Shown piece by piece: positions 45,451-54,058 of a stretch of DNA of 64,000 nucleotides; within the stretch, counting starts at the first letter, position 1; the number at the start of each line of letters is the position of its first letter. Origin of the DNA: a virus; IMG/VR virus record IMGVR_UViG_3300032770_000012, positions 37,194 through 101,193 of that record, one strand, 5' to 3'. Under the pieces are notes generated by a model. It was not told the DNA's origin. It was given only the letters and a program-made list of their open reading frames with translations, and ran no database searches. Both the position numbers and the translations under genes were made by a program.

Positions 45451-45813
45451 ATGGCGATGACCCTTCGTTCGGTCGAGAAGATTACCGGACTGGAAGTCAG
45501 GCGGCTTCCCGGCGCAGGAATGCCACTGTTCGGAGCGTACAACTCAGAAGGGTCTGCCGTTACGGTTCGATCTGGGAGAACCGAGAAAGAGGCCCTGCGG
45601 GAACTGGTCAGCGCCGTGTACAAGATCAACCGCGAAGAGGCCATGATTCGCGCAAAATTTAAATGCGAGAACTGTGGATCGCGCAAAGACCTGGAAGCGC
45701 ATCACAAGAAGTTCCGTTCGCACGGCAGGAACGACCGCGTAGAAAATCTTGAGGTGGTATGTCGTCTATGCCATGAGATTAAGCACGGTGTGGGGGGTTC
45801 GAGCCTTGGGTAA
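45451..45813 (+). CDS. HNH endonuclease, 120 aa
   Basis: CENCGSRKDLEAHHKKFRSH, DRVENLEVVCRLCHEIKHG: complete HNH motif with its two zinc CxxC pairs at the C-terminus. N-terminal half is beta-rich. Likely a homing-type or nicking nuclease within the replication operon. Confidence 0.8.
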   Translation: MAMTLRSVEKITGLEVRRLPGAGMPLFGAYNSEGSAVTVRSGRTEKEALRELVSAVYKINREEAMIRAKFKCENCGSRKDLEAHHKKFRSHGRNDRVENLEVVCRLCHEIKHGVGGSSLG

Positions 45814-46537
45814 GCCATGGACGCAAGACGAGATCGATATCCTCAGAAGATACTTAGAGGAGACTCCTTCTCGGCAAAGAGACCCTCGCGTCATCGCGGA
45901 GAAGCTTGGAAGGACGTATGTCTCCGTTACCTTAAAGGCTAATCGGCATTTAGGACTCCGGTTCTCTCAGTTCTCGCCTGAAGAATTAGAACAGATCAGA
46001 TCTTATTACCAAACAACTCCGGTCAGGCAGTTCAATCTATCCGAGATAGCCTCGCGTATCGGCAGGCCTCGAACTAGTGTGTCGGTTATCGCCCATAAAT
46101 TAGGCCTGTCGGATCTAAAGAGACCCAAAAGAATCGTGAGACATGGAGAGCAGCATCCTGGGTGGAAGGGGGACTCTGCTACTTGTCCGGCAGCGGGGCA
46201 TAGGCGCGCTCGGGTGTTGTATCCAGATTTGGGACCTTGTGAACGCTGCAAATTGAAGCCAGCCGTCGAGCGCCATCACGTTGACGGAAATACCCTAAAC
46301 AACGCCCCGAACAACATTCAAAAACTATGTCGCCGATGCCACATGATCGTTGACGGGAGGCTGGTTAAGTTTTCCTGTCGTGAAGATGCATTAGCGTCCA
46401 GAATTTCATGGCAAACTGTCAGGGATATACGGGCTTCTATGTTGCCTCGGAGCCAATTGGCGAAGAATCACGGGGTATCTAAAACCACAATTTCTCGCAT
46501 CAAAAATAACGAGATATGGAAGGAAGCTCCCGTCTGA
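45806..46537 (+). CDS. Myb-like HTH plus HNH-like homing protein
   Basis: About 243 aa, TTG 45806 (overlapping the HNH gene's end) after GGGGGG. Two N-terminal Myb/SANT-like repeats (PWTQDEIDILRRYLEETPSR, FSPEELEQIRSYYQTTP), a CERCKLKPAVERHHVDGNTL then LCRRCHMIVDG HNH-like core, and a C-terminal HTH (SQLAKNHGVSKTTISRI). Typical order for phage-group homing nucleases. Confidence 0.75.
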   Translation: MGKPWTQDEIDILRRYLEETPSRQRDPRVIAEKLGRTYVSVTLKANRHLGLRFSQFSPEELEQIRSYYQTTPVRQFNLSEIASRIGRPRTSVSVIAHKLGLSDLKRPKRIVRHGEQHPGWKGDSATCPAAGHRRARVLYPDLGPCERCKLKPAVERHHVDGNTLNNAPNNIQKLCRRCHMIVDGRLVKFSCREDALASRISWQTVRDIRASMLPRSQLAKNHGVSKTTISRIKNNEIWKEAPV

Positions 46538-46540
46538 TTT

Positions 46541-46553
46541 ATCCAGACTGGAC
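46541..46553. repeat. Dispersed palindrome, ATCCAGACTGGAC
   Basis: 13-bp form with one mismatch, between genes, 6 bp before ATG 46560. Confidence 0.8.
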
Positions 46554-46559
46554 AAACCA

Positions 46560-47042
46560 ATGCCGCATCGCGTGATACCGATTGACAAATACGTTCCAGG
46601 GGATGGCGCTGTAGGGGCCGTGCATCCTCCAGGAAAGCTCTTTACGGGCAGCTTCTTTGGCCGCCATGCCTGGTCAAACAGCCACATTGTGCTGACAGGA
46701 CCAAAGCCGCTCGACCTTGAGGCCGAACCGATCCTGCCGGAAAAGTGGCTGCACGCTCTCTCGCTAGCGACGGTTGGAGACAACCCGAAAGAACAGGCGA
46801 CCCCGATCTGTGTTCACAACGCCTACGTATGGTTCGCCGAGGGATGCGTCATTGCGGTGGCCTACTACGATGCCGCCGTGACGCGCTGGCCGAACTGCAC
46901 ATTCCACTGGGACGGAAAGACCGCTGGAGTCTGGATTAGGCATCAGGGCCAACCGGCAGGCATCATCATGAGGATCAGGATTAAGGACGACGATTGGCCG
47001 GGTTGCGTTAAGGCGCTGCTACCGGCAAAGGGGCCCGCATGA
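46560..47042 (+). CDS. Hypothetical protein, 160 aa
   Basis: ATG 46560 lies 6 bp after a palindrome variant ATCCAGACTGGAC (46541-46553), which occupies the usual ribosome-binding region. Beta-rich (FTGSFFGRHAWSNSHIVLTG, HNAYVWFAEGCVIAVAYYDA). Not recognised. Confidence 0.55.
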   Translation: MPHRVIPIDKYVPGDGAVGAVHPPGKLFTGSFFGRHAWSNSHIVLTGPKPLDLEAEPILPEKWLHALSLATVGDNPKEQATPICVHNAYVWFAEGCVIAVAYYDAAVTRWPNCTFHWDGKTAGVWIRHQGQPAGIIMRIRIKDDDWPGCVKALLPAKGPA

Positions 47043-47263
47043 TGACATTGATTCTGTATTCCTTCATAGCGATCGGATCGCTGGCTGCGCTGGTCGGCGC
47101 ATGGAGGCTGTGGATTGCCGGGAATGAACCTAGGCGCACAACCTACAAGCTACGCGAATTGATCGGGCAGGAGCCGCTGGAGGCCAAGGCGCACGCGAGA
47201 CTACTCGATGACTCGCATGTCGTTGTTCTGCCGCGATCCATCAGGAAGGCCAAGAAACGCTGA
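47039..47263 (+). CDS. Small membrane protein, 74 aa
   Basis: One N-terminal transmembrane helix (LILYSFIAIGSLAALVGAWR) and a basic cytoplasmic-looking tail. ATGA overlap with the upstream gene. Function unknown. Confidence 0.6.
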   Translation: MMTLILYSFIAIGSLAALVGAWRLWIAGNEPRRTTYKLRELIGQEPLEAKAHARLLDDSHVVVLPRSIRKAKKR

Positions 47264-47288
47264 AGGGCGACCGCTGGAGATGGTGCCG

Positions 47289-47741
47289 ATGGCCGAATTC
47301 TCTTTCCCGCTCTTGGGTAAAATTCCAGCAAAGAAGAACCGGTACCGTCCCAAGCGCAAAGGATTCTACAAAGATAGAACCTTGCAGCTTGAGTTGGATC
47401 GGCTAGGCCAGCAAATTCCAGCCGAAGTCAGAGATCTAGGACTGATCCATCCCTCAATCTGTCTGCAATTCTACAAACCTCGCAATGCTGGCAGATTCGA
47501 CAAGGACAATGCGGACGTGACGATCATGGATCTACTGGTCCAGTACGGGGTATTACCGGATGATTCTACGAAATGGGCAGACGGAACGAAGACTGTCCTG
47601 CCATCCATCCCGTCCGACGAATGGAAGACGGTCATCACACTAGTGGAATCCGAGCACGGACGTTTAGGCAAGGCCGAAATGGAGCGCAGGCGATTCGAAC
47701 AGATGAAGAGGACGGCGAAACGCAAGCGGTCAGCGCGTTAG
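47289..47741 (+). CDS. rusA: RusA-like Holliday junction resolvase
   Basis: 150 aa from ATG 47289 (47280 also possible). LGKIPAKKNRYRPKRKGFYK (basic DNA-binding start), GRFDKDNADVTIMDLLVQYG and VLPDDSTKWADGTK carry the conserved aspartates that bind the catalytic metal. It would resolve recombination junctions at the end of replication. Last gene of the rightward operon. Confidence 0.88.
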   Translation: MAEFSFPLLGKIPAKKNRYRPKRKGFYKDRTLQLELDRLGQQIPAEVRDLGLIHPSICLQFYKPRNAGRFDKDNADVTIMDLLVQYGVLPDDSTKWADGTKTVLPSIPSDEWKTVITLVESEHGRLGKAEMERRRFEQMKRTAKRKRSAR

Positions 47742-47909
47742 AGAGCGCTTCTTTTTGCGCTTGCTGTCCGTCTCCGGCAACCTTCCAAGTTTTCTACCGT
47801 GGGCTTCCTGGATGGCTTCCTTAGCGGCTTTGCGGGTCTTCGGGTTGGGATCGTTCTTAGCGGCCCACCGTGCCCATCGGTTCTGGCGCTTCGACTTAAT
47901 AACTGGCAT
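47730..47909 (-). CDS. Small basic phage protein, 59 aa
   Basis: PVIKSKRQNRWARWAAKNDP, AAKEAIQEAHGRKLGRLPET: pattern of a small Lys/Arg-rich protein common in phage genomes, often with the KSGYFL type seen at 30456. Last gene of the leftward virion operon. Confidence 0.6.
   Translation of the reverse strand: MPVIKSKRQNRWARWAAKNDPNPKTRKAAKEAIQEAHGRKLGRLPETDSKRKKKRSLTR
47732..47756 (+). terminator. Possible terminator of the replication operon
   Basis: AGCGC (47732-47736) and GCGCT (47745-47749) followed by TTCTTTTTG. Short stem, so weak; it lies in the overlap with the convergent gene 47730..47909. Confidence 0.4.
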
Positions 47910-47913
47910 GAAG

Positions 47914-48258
47914 TCACCTCTGCGTGAACATTCTGATGTTGCTGTGCCGGTAGTGAGAAACCGGGCCGTTAGGGGCCGGATCGAACTTCCGGTCTGGATT
48001 GGCATAGGCCGTCAGACTCTTCATCCACCTCACCATGCCGATACCAGAGGGAACGATCTGGAGCATCCTGGTGCCGCTTTTAGCGATCAACAGAGCGATA
48101 TCCGATATTTGGCTCTCCAGAACTTCATTGTTCGCCACGTTGACCTCATCGATTACGCTGAGATCCTGGCGGAGCATCTTGATGACGATCGGAAACGATT
48201 TGTGCCGGGTGGCCTGCGCACAGATGGAGCGTAGCGCATTCGTCGCCGCTGTCGTCAT
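47914..48258 (-). CDS. Hypothetical protein, 114 aa
   Basis: From ATG 48258 (ATGA overlap with the upstream gene). Helical (SFPIVIKMLRQDLSVIDEVN, ESQISDIALLIAKSGTRMLQ), with a polar tail. Probably virion-associated from position only. Confidence 0.55.
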   Translation of the reverse strand: MTTAATNALRSICAQATRHKSFPIVIKMLRQDLSVIDEVNVANNEVLESQISDIALLIAKSGTRMLQIVPSGIGMVRWMKSLTAYANPDRKFDPAPNGPVSHYRHSNIRMFTQR

Positions 48259-49610
48259 GGGCGAACCTCCGGGGCTTTTACGGATGAGCGCCACAACTTC
48301 AGCATCCTCTCGATGGATTGCTTGCCGCGTTCATCATCGTAGTAAGGCCGGTAGCTCTTTCCGCCAGATTTAGCAGCCTCTTTGAGCCATTCGTTCTTTT
48401 GCGCGATCGAAGCCTTCTCGAATTGCTCTGGCGTCACACCTTTTGATTTCAGGTGCGCAATGATGGATTGATCCTTGGCGGTCGCGGCCACGTCCAATTG
48501 ACCGGCACGCTGAGCGGCCCACTCCGATAGTTCCTTAGACGAGCTGGGCTCGGGTACCTTGCTTGCAGGAACGCTTTTCTCCGTTGCGGCAGTTCCCCCT
48601 TCTGACAGCGGGCGCATTTGGGATGCCGTGCGGCTGGTGGACCCTTTTGGCGCGGCTGGAGCCGGTGGAGGCGGCTCGGGCTTGGGCGCTGGCGGGGGAA
48701 CGGTTGATGCTGAGCGCGGCGGCGGGGGCGGCGGAGGCGGAGGTTCTGGTCTTGGGCTAGGCGGGGGAACGGTTGATGCTGAGCGCGGTGGTGGTGCCGG
48801 TGGTGCTGGCTCTGGCTTGGGTATTGGCGCGGGCCGAATACTCGGCGACATGGGGGCAGGCTGCGGTTTGGCGGCTGCGGTTTGGCGCGGCGCTTTTAAT
48901 TGAGCCTGGAGTTCCTTGATCGCGGCGACGCGATCCCCGGCAGTAGATGGCGCTTTGCCATGAGTTTCCTCGAATAGCTTGAAGGCTAATTCGTCACGCC
49001 CTGATTTGGGAACTCCCTCCAGGGCTTCTCCAAATTGACCCCGCAGATGGTCTAGGACCTCCAGGGCCGTACCGCCTCCCGGCATCCTGCGGATTAGGAA
49101 TCTGGCTACGGCGTTCATCTTCGGCAGTTTGCTTACGACCGCCCTGGAAGCATCCGCAGCTTCTGTCGCTACTTTTCCACCCCGCTCCATGAGGCCACCG
49201 ATACCAGCTACCGCTCTGCCAGCGTAGGGCGCTCCAGACATGAACACGTCGTAGGCGGGACCAGTGTCTATATCGGAAACCGGGGCCTCGGGATGCTCTC
49301 GGTTATACTGCTCTACCATTGGGCTGGGTCCTGTCAGAGCCTTTCGGACGGTCTCCGCTCCGCGCTCGACGTACCCAATCGGCTCTGGCGTCATACGAAC
49401 GCTTGGGCGTGTCCCTCCGCGAGGCAGCGGACCAGACCAACCTGGAGCAATATCTTCTCGAACCATGGGCTGCACATCTACGAACTGAGCGTACTGCGGG
49501 TACTTGGCCTTGACCATACGACCAAGATCCACGTTCGAGATTCCTTCGTATGCTTTTGGGTATTTCTCTTTAACGAGTTTTCCCAAATCTTCGATGGTCT
49601 GTTGCGCCAT
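48255..49610 (-). CDS. Proline-rich virion-associated protein, 451 aa
   Basis: Helical N-terminal region (DLGKLVKEKYPKAYEGISNV, twice a similar K-x-K-Y-P unit), a central Pro/Ala-rich linker with two near-identical blocks (PPPRSASTVPPPSPRPEPPP and a second copy), and a C-terminal helical part. The K-x-K-YP motif is typical of phage internal/injection proteins. Located between structural genes. Confidence 0.6.
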   Translation of the reverse strand: MAQQTIEDLGKLVKEKYPKAYEGISNVDLGRMVKAKYPQYAQFVDVQPMVREDIAPGWSGPLPRGGTRPSVRMTPEPIGYVERGAETVRKALTGPSPMVEQYNREHPEAPVSDIDTGPAYDVFMSGAPYAGRAVAGIGGLMERGGKVATEAADASRAVVSKLPKMNAVARFLIRRMPGGGTALEVLDHLRGQFGEALEGVPKSGRDELAFKLFEETHGKAPSTAGDRVAAIKELQAQLKAPRQTAAAKPQPAPMSPSIRPAPIPKPEPAPPAPPPRSASTVPPPSPRPEPPPPPPPPPRSASTVPPPAPKPEPPPPAPAAPKGSTSRTASQMRPLSEGGTAATEKSVPASKVPEPSSSKELSEWAAQRAGQLDVAATAKDQSIIAHLKSKGVTPEQFEKASIAQKNEWLKEAAKSGGKSYRPYYDDERGKQSIERMLKLWRSSVKAPEVRP

Positions 49611-51883
49611 TACTGTTTCTTTAGCACTCCAAGCGGATCGTTTGTGTCGCCAGCGCCTGCCCCCCTGACGGCCTTGCCGATCGGGGATTCCTGCATTTCC
49701 TGAATGATCCCTTTAATGGAGTCCTTGAAGCCCTGTTGTTCCAGCTTCGCTTCGACGGCGATCTGATCCACCATGGCCTTGACATCGCTCATCTTGGCTT
49801 CGCTGTTCATGAGCCGATCCACGTCCTGCTGGACGGTGACCGGCAGCATGGCTCTCGACAGACCGCCACCCGCCGTGACGGTGCTGTATTGACGACGCAG
49901 GGCGTTCCAGGCAAGCCAGTATTTGCGCAAATTCGGGTCCCCAATGGTCTGGGCCGTAAGTTCTCGGAATGGCCGGTTCAGCAGTTGCATACCGGTATCG
50001 CTGATCTTGGCTCCGGTGTCGATAACCTGCTCGCCATCGAGCGTGATGATCTTGTTCAGCCGGTCGGTCGCTACATACCGCTCCATGGTGTCGGCGATGC
50101 CCTTCGCCATGCCCTTGTTGGTAATCAACGCTCCTTGCAAGCTGATCGGGTCCAGGCCGGTCAATTCGGCCAGTTTCTTCAGTCCGATCTGGACACCGGC
50201 CTGAGCCGCCTTGCCGCTTTGCGGGATAGTTCCCGATAGAGCCGAAAGTGCCTGATTGATATTGGCGGCATCCATGCTACTGATCGGCGGTTTGGGGCTC
50301 CCCGGAGGGCGCTTCTCCGGCTTCTCCTCGCCCCTGACGGAGGGAGCCTGCGGCTTTCCTCCGCCCGCTTCCGTTCCGATTCCTGGGATATTCAGGCCCG
50401 GCCCGATTCCGATCCGACCTCCAGATAGCGCCTCATCAAGTAACGCTTGTTGCTGGATGCGCCCAAGATGAATGTTTTCCCGTTCCGTGACGGCTTGACC
50501 GGCTAGTTCACGCGCCTCAAGGTCGGTTTTACCCATCTTCTTGAAAGCATAGTAGTAAGCCTGCACCATGCCGTATAGGCGCTGTTGCGTCGGGGTTGCA
50601 ACTCCTTTGGTCCCGTCTGGCATCAAATTGCCGCTGATGTCGGTGTAGCCTTTCTCTCCAGGACTCACATAAGCCTGTTCGGGCTCCTCGGCTCCGGGGC
50701 GTTGGACCCAGACCAGTTTCTTACCGGCTAACGATTGAGCCTCGGTGACTTCTCCGGAAACCCGCTGCTTGGTCTGTGGATTCCAGTATCCATCGGCCTT
50801 GCCAGCGCCGGTAATCAGAATCAGATCCGGAGCGGGTTTGCCATCAACGAGCGGCTTCTTAACCAGCACGCCCTTTGCCCCGCTTTGCGGCAATCCGATA
50901 TAGCGCTGTGCCGTGTCGTACAGCGCCGCTTCATTAGGCTGTCCAGATCCGGACGTGGCCTCTGGACGCACGGCGGGCGGCAATTGGGGTTCTCGGACCG
51001 GTGGAGGCGCGGCGGCAGCGCCAGCGGTCTGCGGTGCCTCGCCGCGTACCTGCGGTACACCGGTCTGCGCTTGCTCTGGAGGGCGAACGGCTGGTGGAGC
51101 GCCAAGTCCAAGTTCTCCGCCTAGTCGCATTCGTTCGGATTCGGAGCTTCCGGCTGCTGGGCGCACATCGAACGGTCCGAGCACGCCCTGAATGGCCGTT
51201 TGATAGCCCTTGGGATCGTATTGCTGAAGGATCTTTTCGGCCTGCTGGAATTTCGGGTTGGCCGCGATCTCTTGCTGGAAGGGTTGCCGTCCAGTCTGTT
51301 TGGTTGTTTCCTGGACCGCCTCCTGCATTAGTTGGTTTGCCCGGTTGGTCCAATTGGACTTCTGAGCCTCCGGGGCCTTACCGGCCTTCTCGCCGGTCGT
51401 CATCAGGTCGATCAGAGTGTCCTTACTGATCGCCTCACCCTTCAGTGGTCCGCCGATCATTCCCTCAAGGATCTGACTGAAGGCATGGCCTACCGGGTTG
51501 GACTGCTGGCCCTTCTTGCCCTTGCCGCCACCATCCTGAAGGTTCTCAAGGACCGATCCGGCAGCGATCTTGGCGAACTTGTTTGTGATGTCCGACTTGA
51601 ACTCGTCAGTCTTGGTGGGATCTTTAACTTGGGCGTCAACCCACTGCGCAACCCGAGATAGCGTGGAGACCTTCTCGGCCTCGCGCCGCTGGTAAGCCGC
51701 CAGCCTGCCCTGTTGGAGTCCAGAGAGGAACTTAGCGGCCAGTCCGCTAATGATTCCTAGCCTGCGCTCGTATCCGGTGAAGCCTTGATTTTGCGCCTGT
51801 TGTGCCGATTGGCTGACTTGCGGCGTAATGGCTGGAGTGAACGGCCCTTCGGTCGGAGCAAACGGATTGGGTTGAGAGGCCAC
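49610..51883 (-). CDS. Large virion/internal protein, 757 aa
   Basis: Helical N-terminus (RRLGIISGLAAKFLSGLQQG), Pro/Gln-rich middle, a conserved-looking AQRYIGLPQSGAKGVLVKKP module, and a long helical C-terminal domain (YWLAWNALRRQYSTVTAGGG). This order resembles ejected internal proteins of podovirus-like phages. No catalytic motif (no transglycosylase or protease signature) was found. Confidence 0.6.
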   Translation of the reverse strand: MASQPNPFAPTEGPFTPAITPQVSQSAQQAQNQGFTGYERRLGIISGLAAKFLSGLQQGRLAAYQRREAEKVSTLSRVAQWVDAQVKDPTKTDEFKSDITNKFAKIAAGSVLENLQDGGGKGKKGQQSNPVGHAFSQILEGMIGGPLKGEAISKDTLIDLMTTGEKAGKAPEAQKSNWTNRANQLMQEAVQETTKQTGRQPFQQEIAANPKFQQAEKILQQYDPKGYQTAIQGVLGPFDVRPAAGSSESERMRLGGELGLGAPPAVRPPEQAQTGVPQVRGEAPQTAGAAAAPPPVREPQLPPAVRPEATSGSGQPNEAALYDTAQRYIGLPQSGAKGVLVKKPLVDGKPAPDLILITGAGKADGYWNPQTKQRVSGEVTEAQSLAGKKLVWVQRPGAEEPEQAYVSPGEKGYTDISGNLMPDGTKGVATPTQQRLYGMVQAYYYAFKKMGKTDLEARELAGQAVTERENIHLGRIQQQALLDEALSGGRIGIGPGLNIPGIGTEAGGGKPQAPSVRGEEKPEKRPPGSPKPPISSMDAANINQALSALSGTIPQSGKAAQAGVQIGLKKLAELTGLDPISLQGALITNKGMAKGIADTMERYVATDRLNKIITLDGEQVIDTGAKISDTGMQLLNRPFRELTAQTIGDPNLRKYWLAWNALRRQYSTVTAGGGLSRAMLPVTVQQDVDRLMNSEAKMSDVKAMVDQIAVEAKLEQQGFKDSIKGIIQEMQESPIGKAVRGAGAGDTNDPLGVLKKQ
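50941..50954. repeat. Dispersed palindrome, GTCCAGATCCGGAC
   Basis: Inside the 757-aa virion gene. Confidence 0.85.
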
Positions 51884-52225
51884 TCAGTCGCCTTTGTATG
51901 ATGAGCGTTGTAGGGAGTCCTCGAATTGCTGCCGAAGAGTGTCCAGCGCTTTTGACACGGAATCAACCTGCGACTCAAGTTTTGCGGCATGAACAGAGCC
52001 GTGCTGCTCCAGATTTTCGATCCGCCTGCCGTATTCTTCGGTCTTGACTTCTGACCGAACAGAACGCTCCGTGTTGGCGTTTAACTGGGTCTGCATCGCG
52101 GTCAGGGCTTGCATGGCATTCTTGGCCGCTTCTGACATGGTCCGAATCCCCCAGAATCCGACGACCACGATCGCCATCAGGTTGATGGCCGGAATGTATC
52201 CAATCCAGTTCTTCAGATCGTCCAT
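51884..52225 (-). CDS. Membrane-anchored coiled-coil protein, 113 aa (holin-like?)
   Basis: One N-terminal transmembrane helix (INLMAIVVVGFWGIRTM, about residues 14-30) and a long coiled coil. One-helix holins or tail-associated membrane proteins can look like this. No endolysin is adjacent in the window. Confidence 0.5.
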   Translation of the reverse strand: MDDLKNWIGYIPAINLMAIVVVGFWGIRTMSEAAKNAMQALTAMQTQLNANTERSVRSEVKTEEYGRRIENLEQHGSVHAAKLESQVDSVSKALDTLRQQFEDSLQRSSYKGD

Positions 52226-52231
52226 GGAGCT

Positions 52232-52789
52232 TTATTTTTTGATGGCTGCGCCAATGCCACCTGCGGCGGCTCCGGCGAGAGTACCGAGAAAATCCAAGGT
52301 GCTGCTTTTTCCGGCACCCTGCATGTTTGCGAGCGCCTGATTGGACGACGACGCCCCGGTCAACCCCGAGAGCGCAGCGCCGGTCTCCTGAAGGCTGAAT
52401 GATCCCAGGCCCGCCCCGATATTCGCCAGCTTGTCGAGCGCCCCGGTAAACGTGGTGTTCTTCAGATTCGCGACCGAACTCTGCGTGTTCTGTTCCAGGT
52501 TGGACAATGCCAGATCGCGGGCCGCGCCGGGAGAAGTGGTATCCAGGATTTGCTCTTTGGCGGTAGTCGCGCCAGAAGTAACATTTGATACAAGTGGAGC
52601 GAGAGCGGTCATCAAGCTCGTGCGATCACCCGAAGTAACGCCTGTCAGAAAGTTGATGGCTGGCGCTTCAAGTTTATTTCTGCGAGCAACGTCAGCTTCT
52701 GATTGCGCTTCCTGGGCTTTAGAAATGTCAAGTTGCTGAGAAGTTATCGCCGCCTGTTGGTTCTGAGTAGATTGCGATGGCCCGCCCAC
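52232..52789 (-). CDS. Virion internal protein, 185 aa
   Basis: Gln/Ser/Ala-rich helical N-terminus (AQEAQSEADVARRNKLEAP) and a Gly/Ala-rich hydrophobic C-terminus (LGTLAGAAAGGIGAAIKK), as in small internal/ejection proteins of T7-like and P22-like phages. Six bases upstream of the 51884 gene in the operon. Confidence 0.55.
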   Translation of the reverse strand: MGGPSQSTQNQQAAITSQQLDISKAQEAQSEADVARRNKLEAPAINFLTGVTSGDRTSLMTALAPLVSNVTSGATTAKEQILDTTSPGAARDLALSNLEQNTQSSVANLKNTTFTGALDKLANIGAGLGSFSLQETGAALSGLTGASSSNQALANMQGAGKSSTLDFLGTLAGAAAGGIGAAIKK

Positions 52790-52792
52790 GAT

Positions 52793-53386
52793 TTACACCG
52801 CGCCTTCTTGTCCCGTTGATGGTCTCGATTCAAACCACTGATCCTTGGTCAGATAACCCAACTGAGCCTCCGCTGGCTCGCCTTTCCAGGTTGTGAAGAA
52901 CGGAACCGTACCAACGACCGTAAAGCCAACTTTTCGGTAAAATAGGCAGGCCACATGGTTAACCACAGGCGTGGTCCCGAAGACGGCCACTAAGCCAAGA
53001 TTCTGAAACCCCCAATCAAGGCAGAGATTAGAGAACTCCTCTGGCATTCCCCCAACCCACGCTTCCTGGAGGAAGACCATGCCGACTTCACTGACCCACT
53101 GATCTTTACCGACCTGTCTCCGATTGCAGGACCAAGCCAGTCCCGCCACGCTCGCCATCGTTCCCTGATCGGACTCGATCCCGCAGACAAAGAAGCAGTT
53201 TTTATCCTGGTCATGGTTCAATGCCAGCAGAGTTTGGAGGTCCATCGGACCGGCGTGCCATACGACCTCATCCAACTTTTCGGTGCGGAGCAAGATCCAG
53301 GCTCGCGCCAGCAAATCGTCGCTCGGTCGCGCGATGATATGCAGCCGCACGCCTTTGTCGTTGATCTGGACCGACGTTTGGGCCAT
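52793..53386 (-). CDS. GNAT-like N-acetyltransferase fold protein
   Basis: 197 aa. The QWVSEVGMVFLQEAWVGGMP strand-loop and NHVACLFYRKVGFTVVGTVP block follow the acetyl-CoA-binding core of GNAT enzymes. Such genes occur next to virion genes in several podovirus-like phages. First gene of the leftward virion operon; promoter at 53401-53429 gives an almost leaderless start. Confidence 0.65.
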   Translation of the reverse strand: MAQTSVQINDKGVRLHIIARPSDDLLARAWILLRTEKLDEVVWHAGPMDLQTLLALNHDQDKNCFFVCGIESDQGTMASVAGLAWSCNRRQVGKDQWVSEVGMVFLQEAWVGGMPEEFSNLCLDWGFQNLGLVAVFGTTPVVNHVACLFYRKVGFTVVGTVPFFTTWKGEPAEAQLGYLTKDQWFESRPSTGQEGAV

Positions 53387-53400
53387 TGGCGTTTTGTTTT

Positions 53401-53429
53401 AGTCTACTCCTCAGTGCGGCACCGGTAAA
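53401..53429 (-). promoter_or_regulatory. Leftward promoter of the virion operon
   Basis: TTTACC (53429-53424), 17 bp, TAGACT (53406-53401); the ATG is at 53386. Confidence 0.5.
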
Positions 53430-53455
53430 GGGCTATATACTTGTAAACAATAATC

Positions 53456-53484
53456 TTGACTTTGGGACCGGCAGAGCCTACGAT
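53456..53484 (+). promoter_or_regulatory. Promoter of the rightward moron
   Basis: TTGACT (53456-53461), 17 bp, TACGAT (53479-53484). The ATG at 53501 with AAAGG follows by 16 bp. Confidence 0.6.
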
Positions 53485-53500
53485 TGATTTATCGCAAAGG

Positions 53501-54049
53501 ATGGACGGCCTTAATCTGATCGTGACGAAGCGGACGGACCCATATCTCCTCGGCTCTTTGCGCCGTCACTATTCGCAACCGGATGGATTTGTTGGGCGGA
53601 ACATTTGCTACGCGGTCATTTTCGACTGGATCTACTACGGCCACATCGTTGGTGGATCGGCCACTAAGCATCTCCCTGCCCGCAATGAGTTCTTCGGCAC
53701 GGAAGACCTGAATAGCATTGTCAACAATGGTTTTTTTCACATCGAGAAGCACAATGGAACCTACCCGGCCCGGAACTTCGCACAAAAAGTGTTGAAACGC
53801 TGGCGCGAACAGATCCGAGAAGATTGGTTAAGGAAGTACGGGGATTCAATCGTTGGCTTTGAGAGCCTTGTGGAACTTCCAAGGACCGGTGAAGTTTACC
53901 GGCGCGACGGCTGGGCATTGATCGGGGAGACCAAGGGCTTCACTTGCAAGCGCGTTGCCGGGAAGGGCAGCGATACCTGGACTGGTAAACGGGTATGGAA
54001 CACTACTGATCTCCGTCCCAAGCACGTATTTGCAAGATTATTAGACTAG
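53501..54049 (+). CDS. Conserved phage protein, 182 aa, moron-like
   Basis: Blocks RNICYAVIFDWIYYGHIVGG, ARNEFFG, IVNNGFFHIEKHNGTYPARN, VLKRWREQIREDWLRKYGDS, GFESLVELPRTGEVYRRDGW and ALIGETKGFTCKR. This layout recalls acyltransferase-fold phage proteins and the DUF4338/DruA-type region, but I cannot place it securely. It faces against the virion operon and has its own promoter, the marks of a moron. Start 53501 is used because the earlier ATG overlaps the -35 box. Confidence 0.6.
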   Translation: MDGLNLIVTKRTDPYLLGSLRRHYSQPDGFVGRNICYAVIFDWIYYGHIVGGSATKHLPARNEFFGTEDLNSIVNNGFFHIEKHNGTYPARNFAQKVLKRWREQIREDWLRKYGDSIVGFESLVELPRTGEVYRRDGWALIGETKGFTCKRVAGKGSDTWTGKRVWNTTDLRPKHVFARLLD

Positions 54050-54058
54050 GAGAATAAC

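Noticed and set aside
45790-45815. A tRNA T-loop (GGTTCGAGCC)
   Set aside because: No acceptor, D or anticodon arm can be paired around it; no tRNA gene was found in the window.
48559-48903. A glycine-rich rightward gene
   Set aside because: It is only the antisense of the proline-rich linker of the virion protein 48255..49610.
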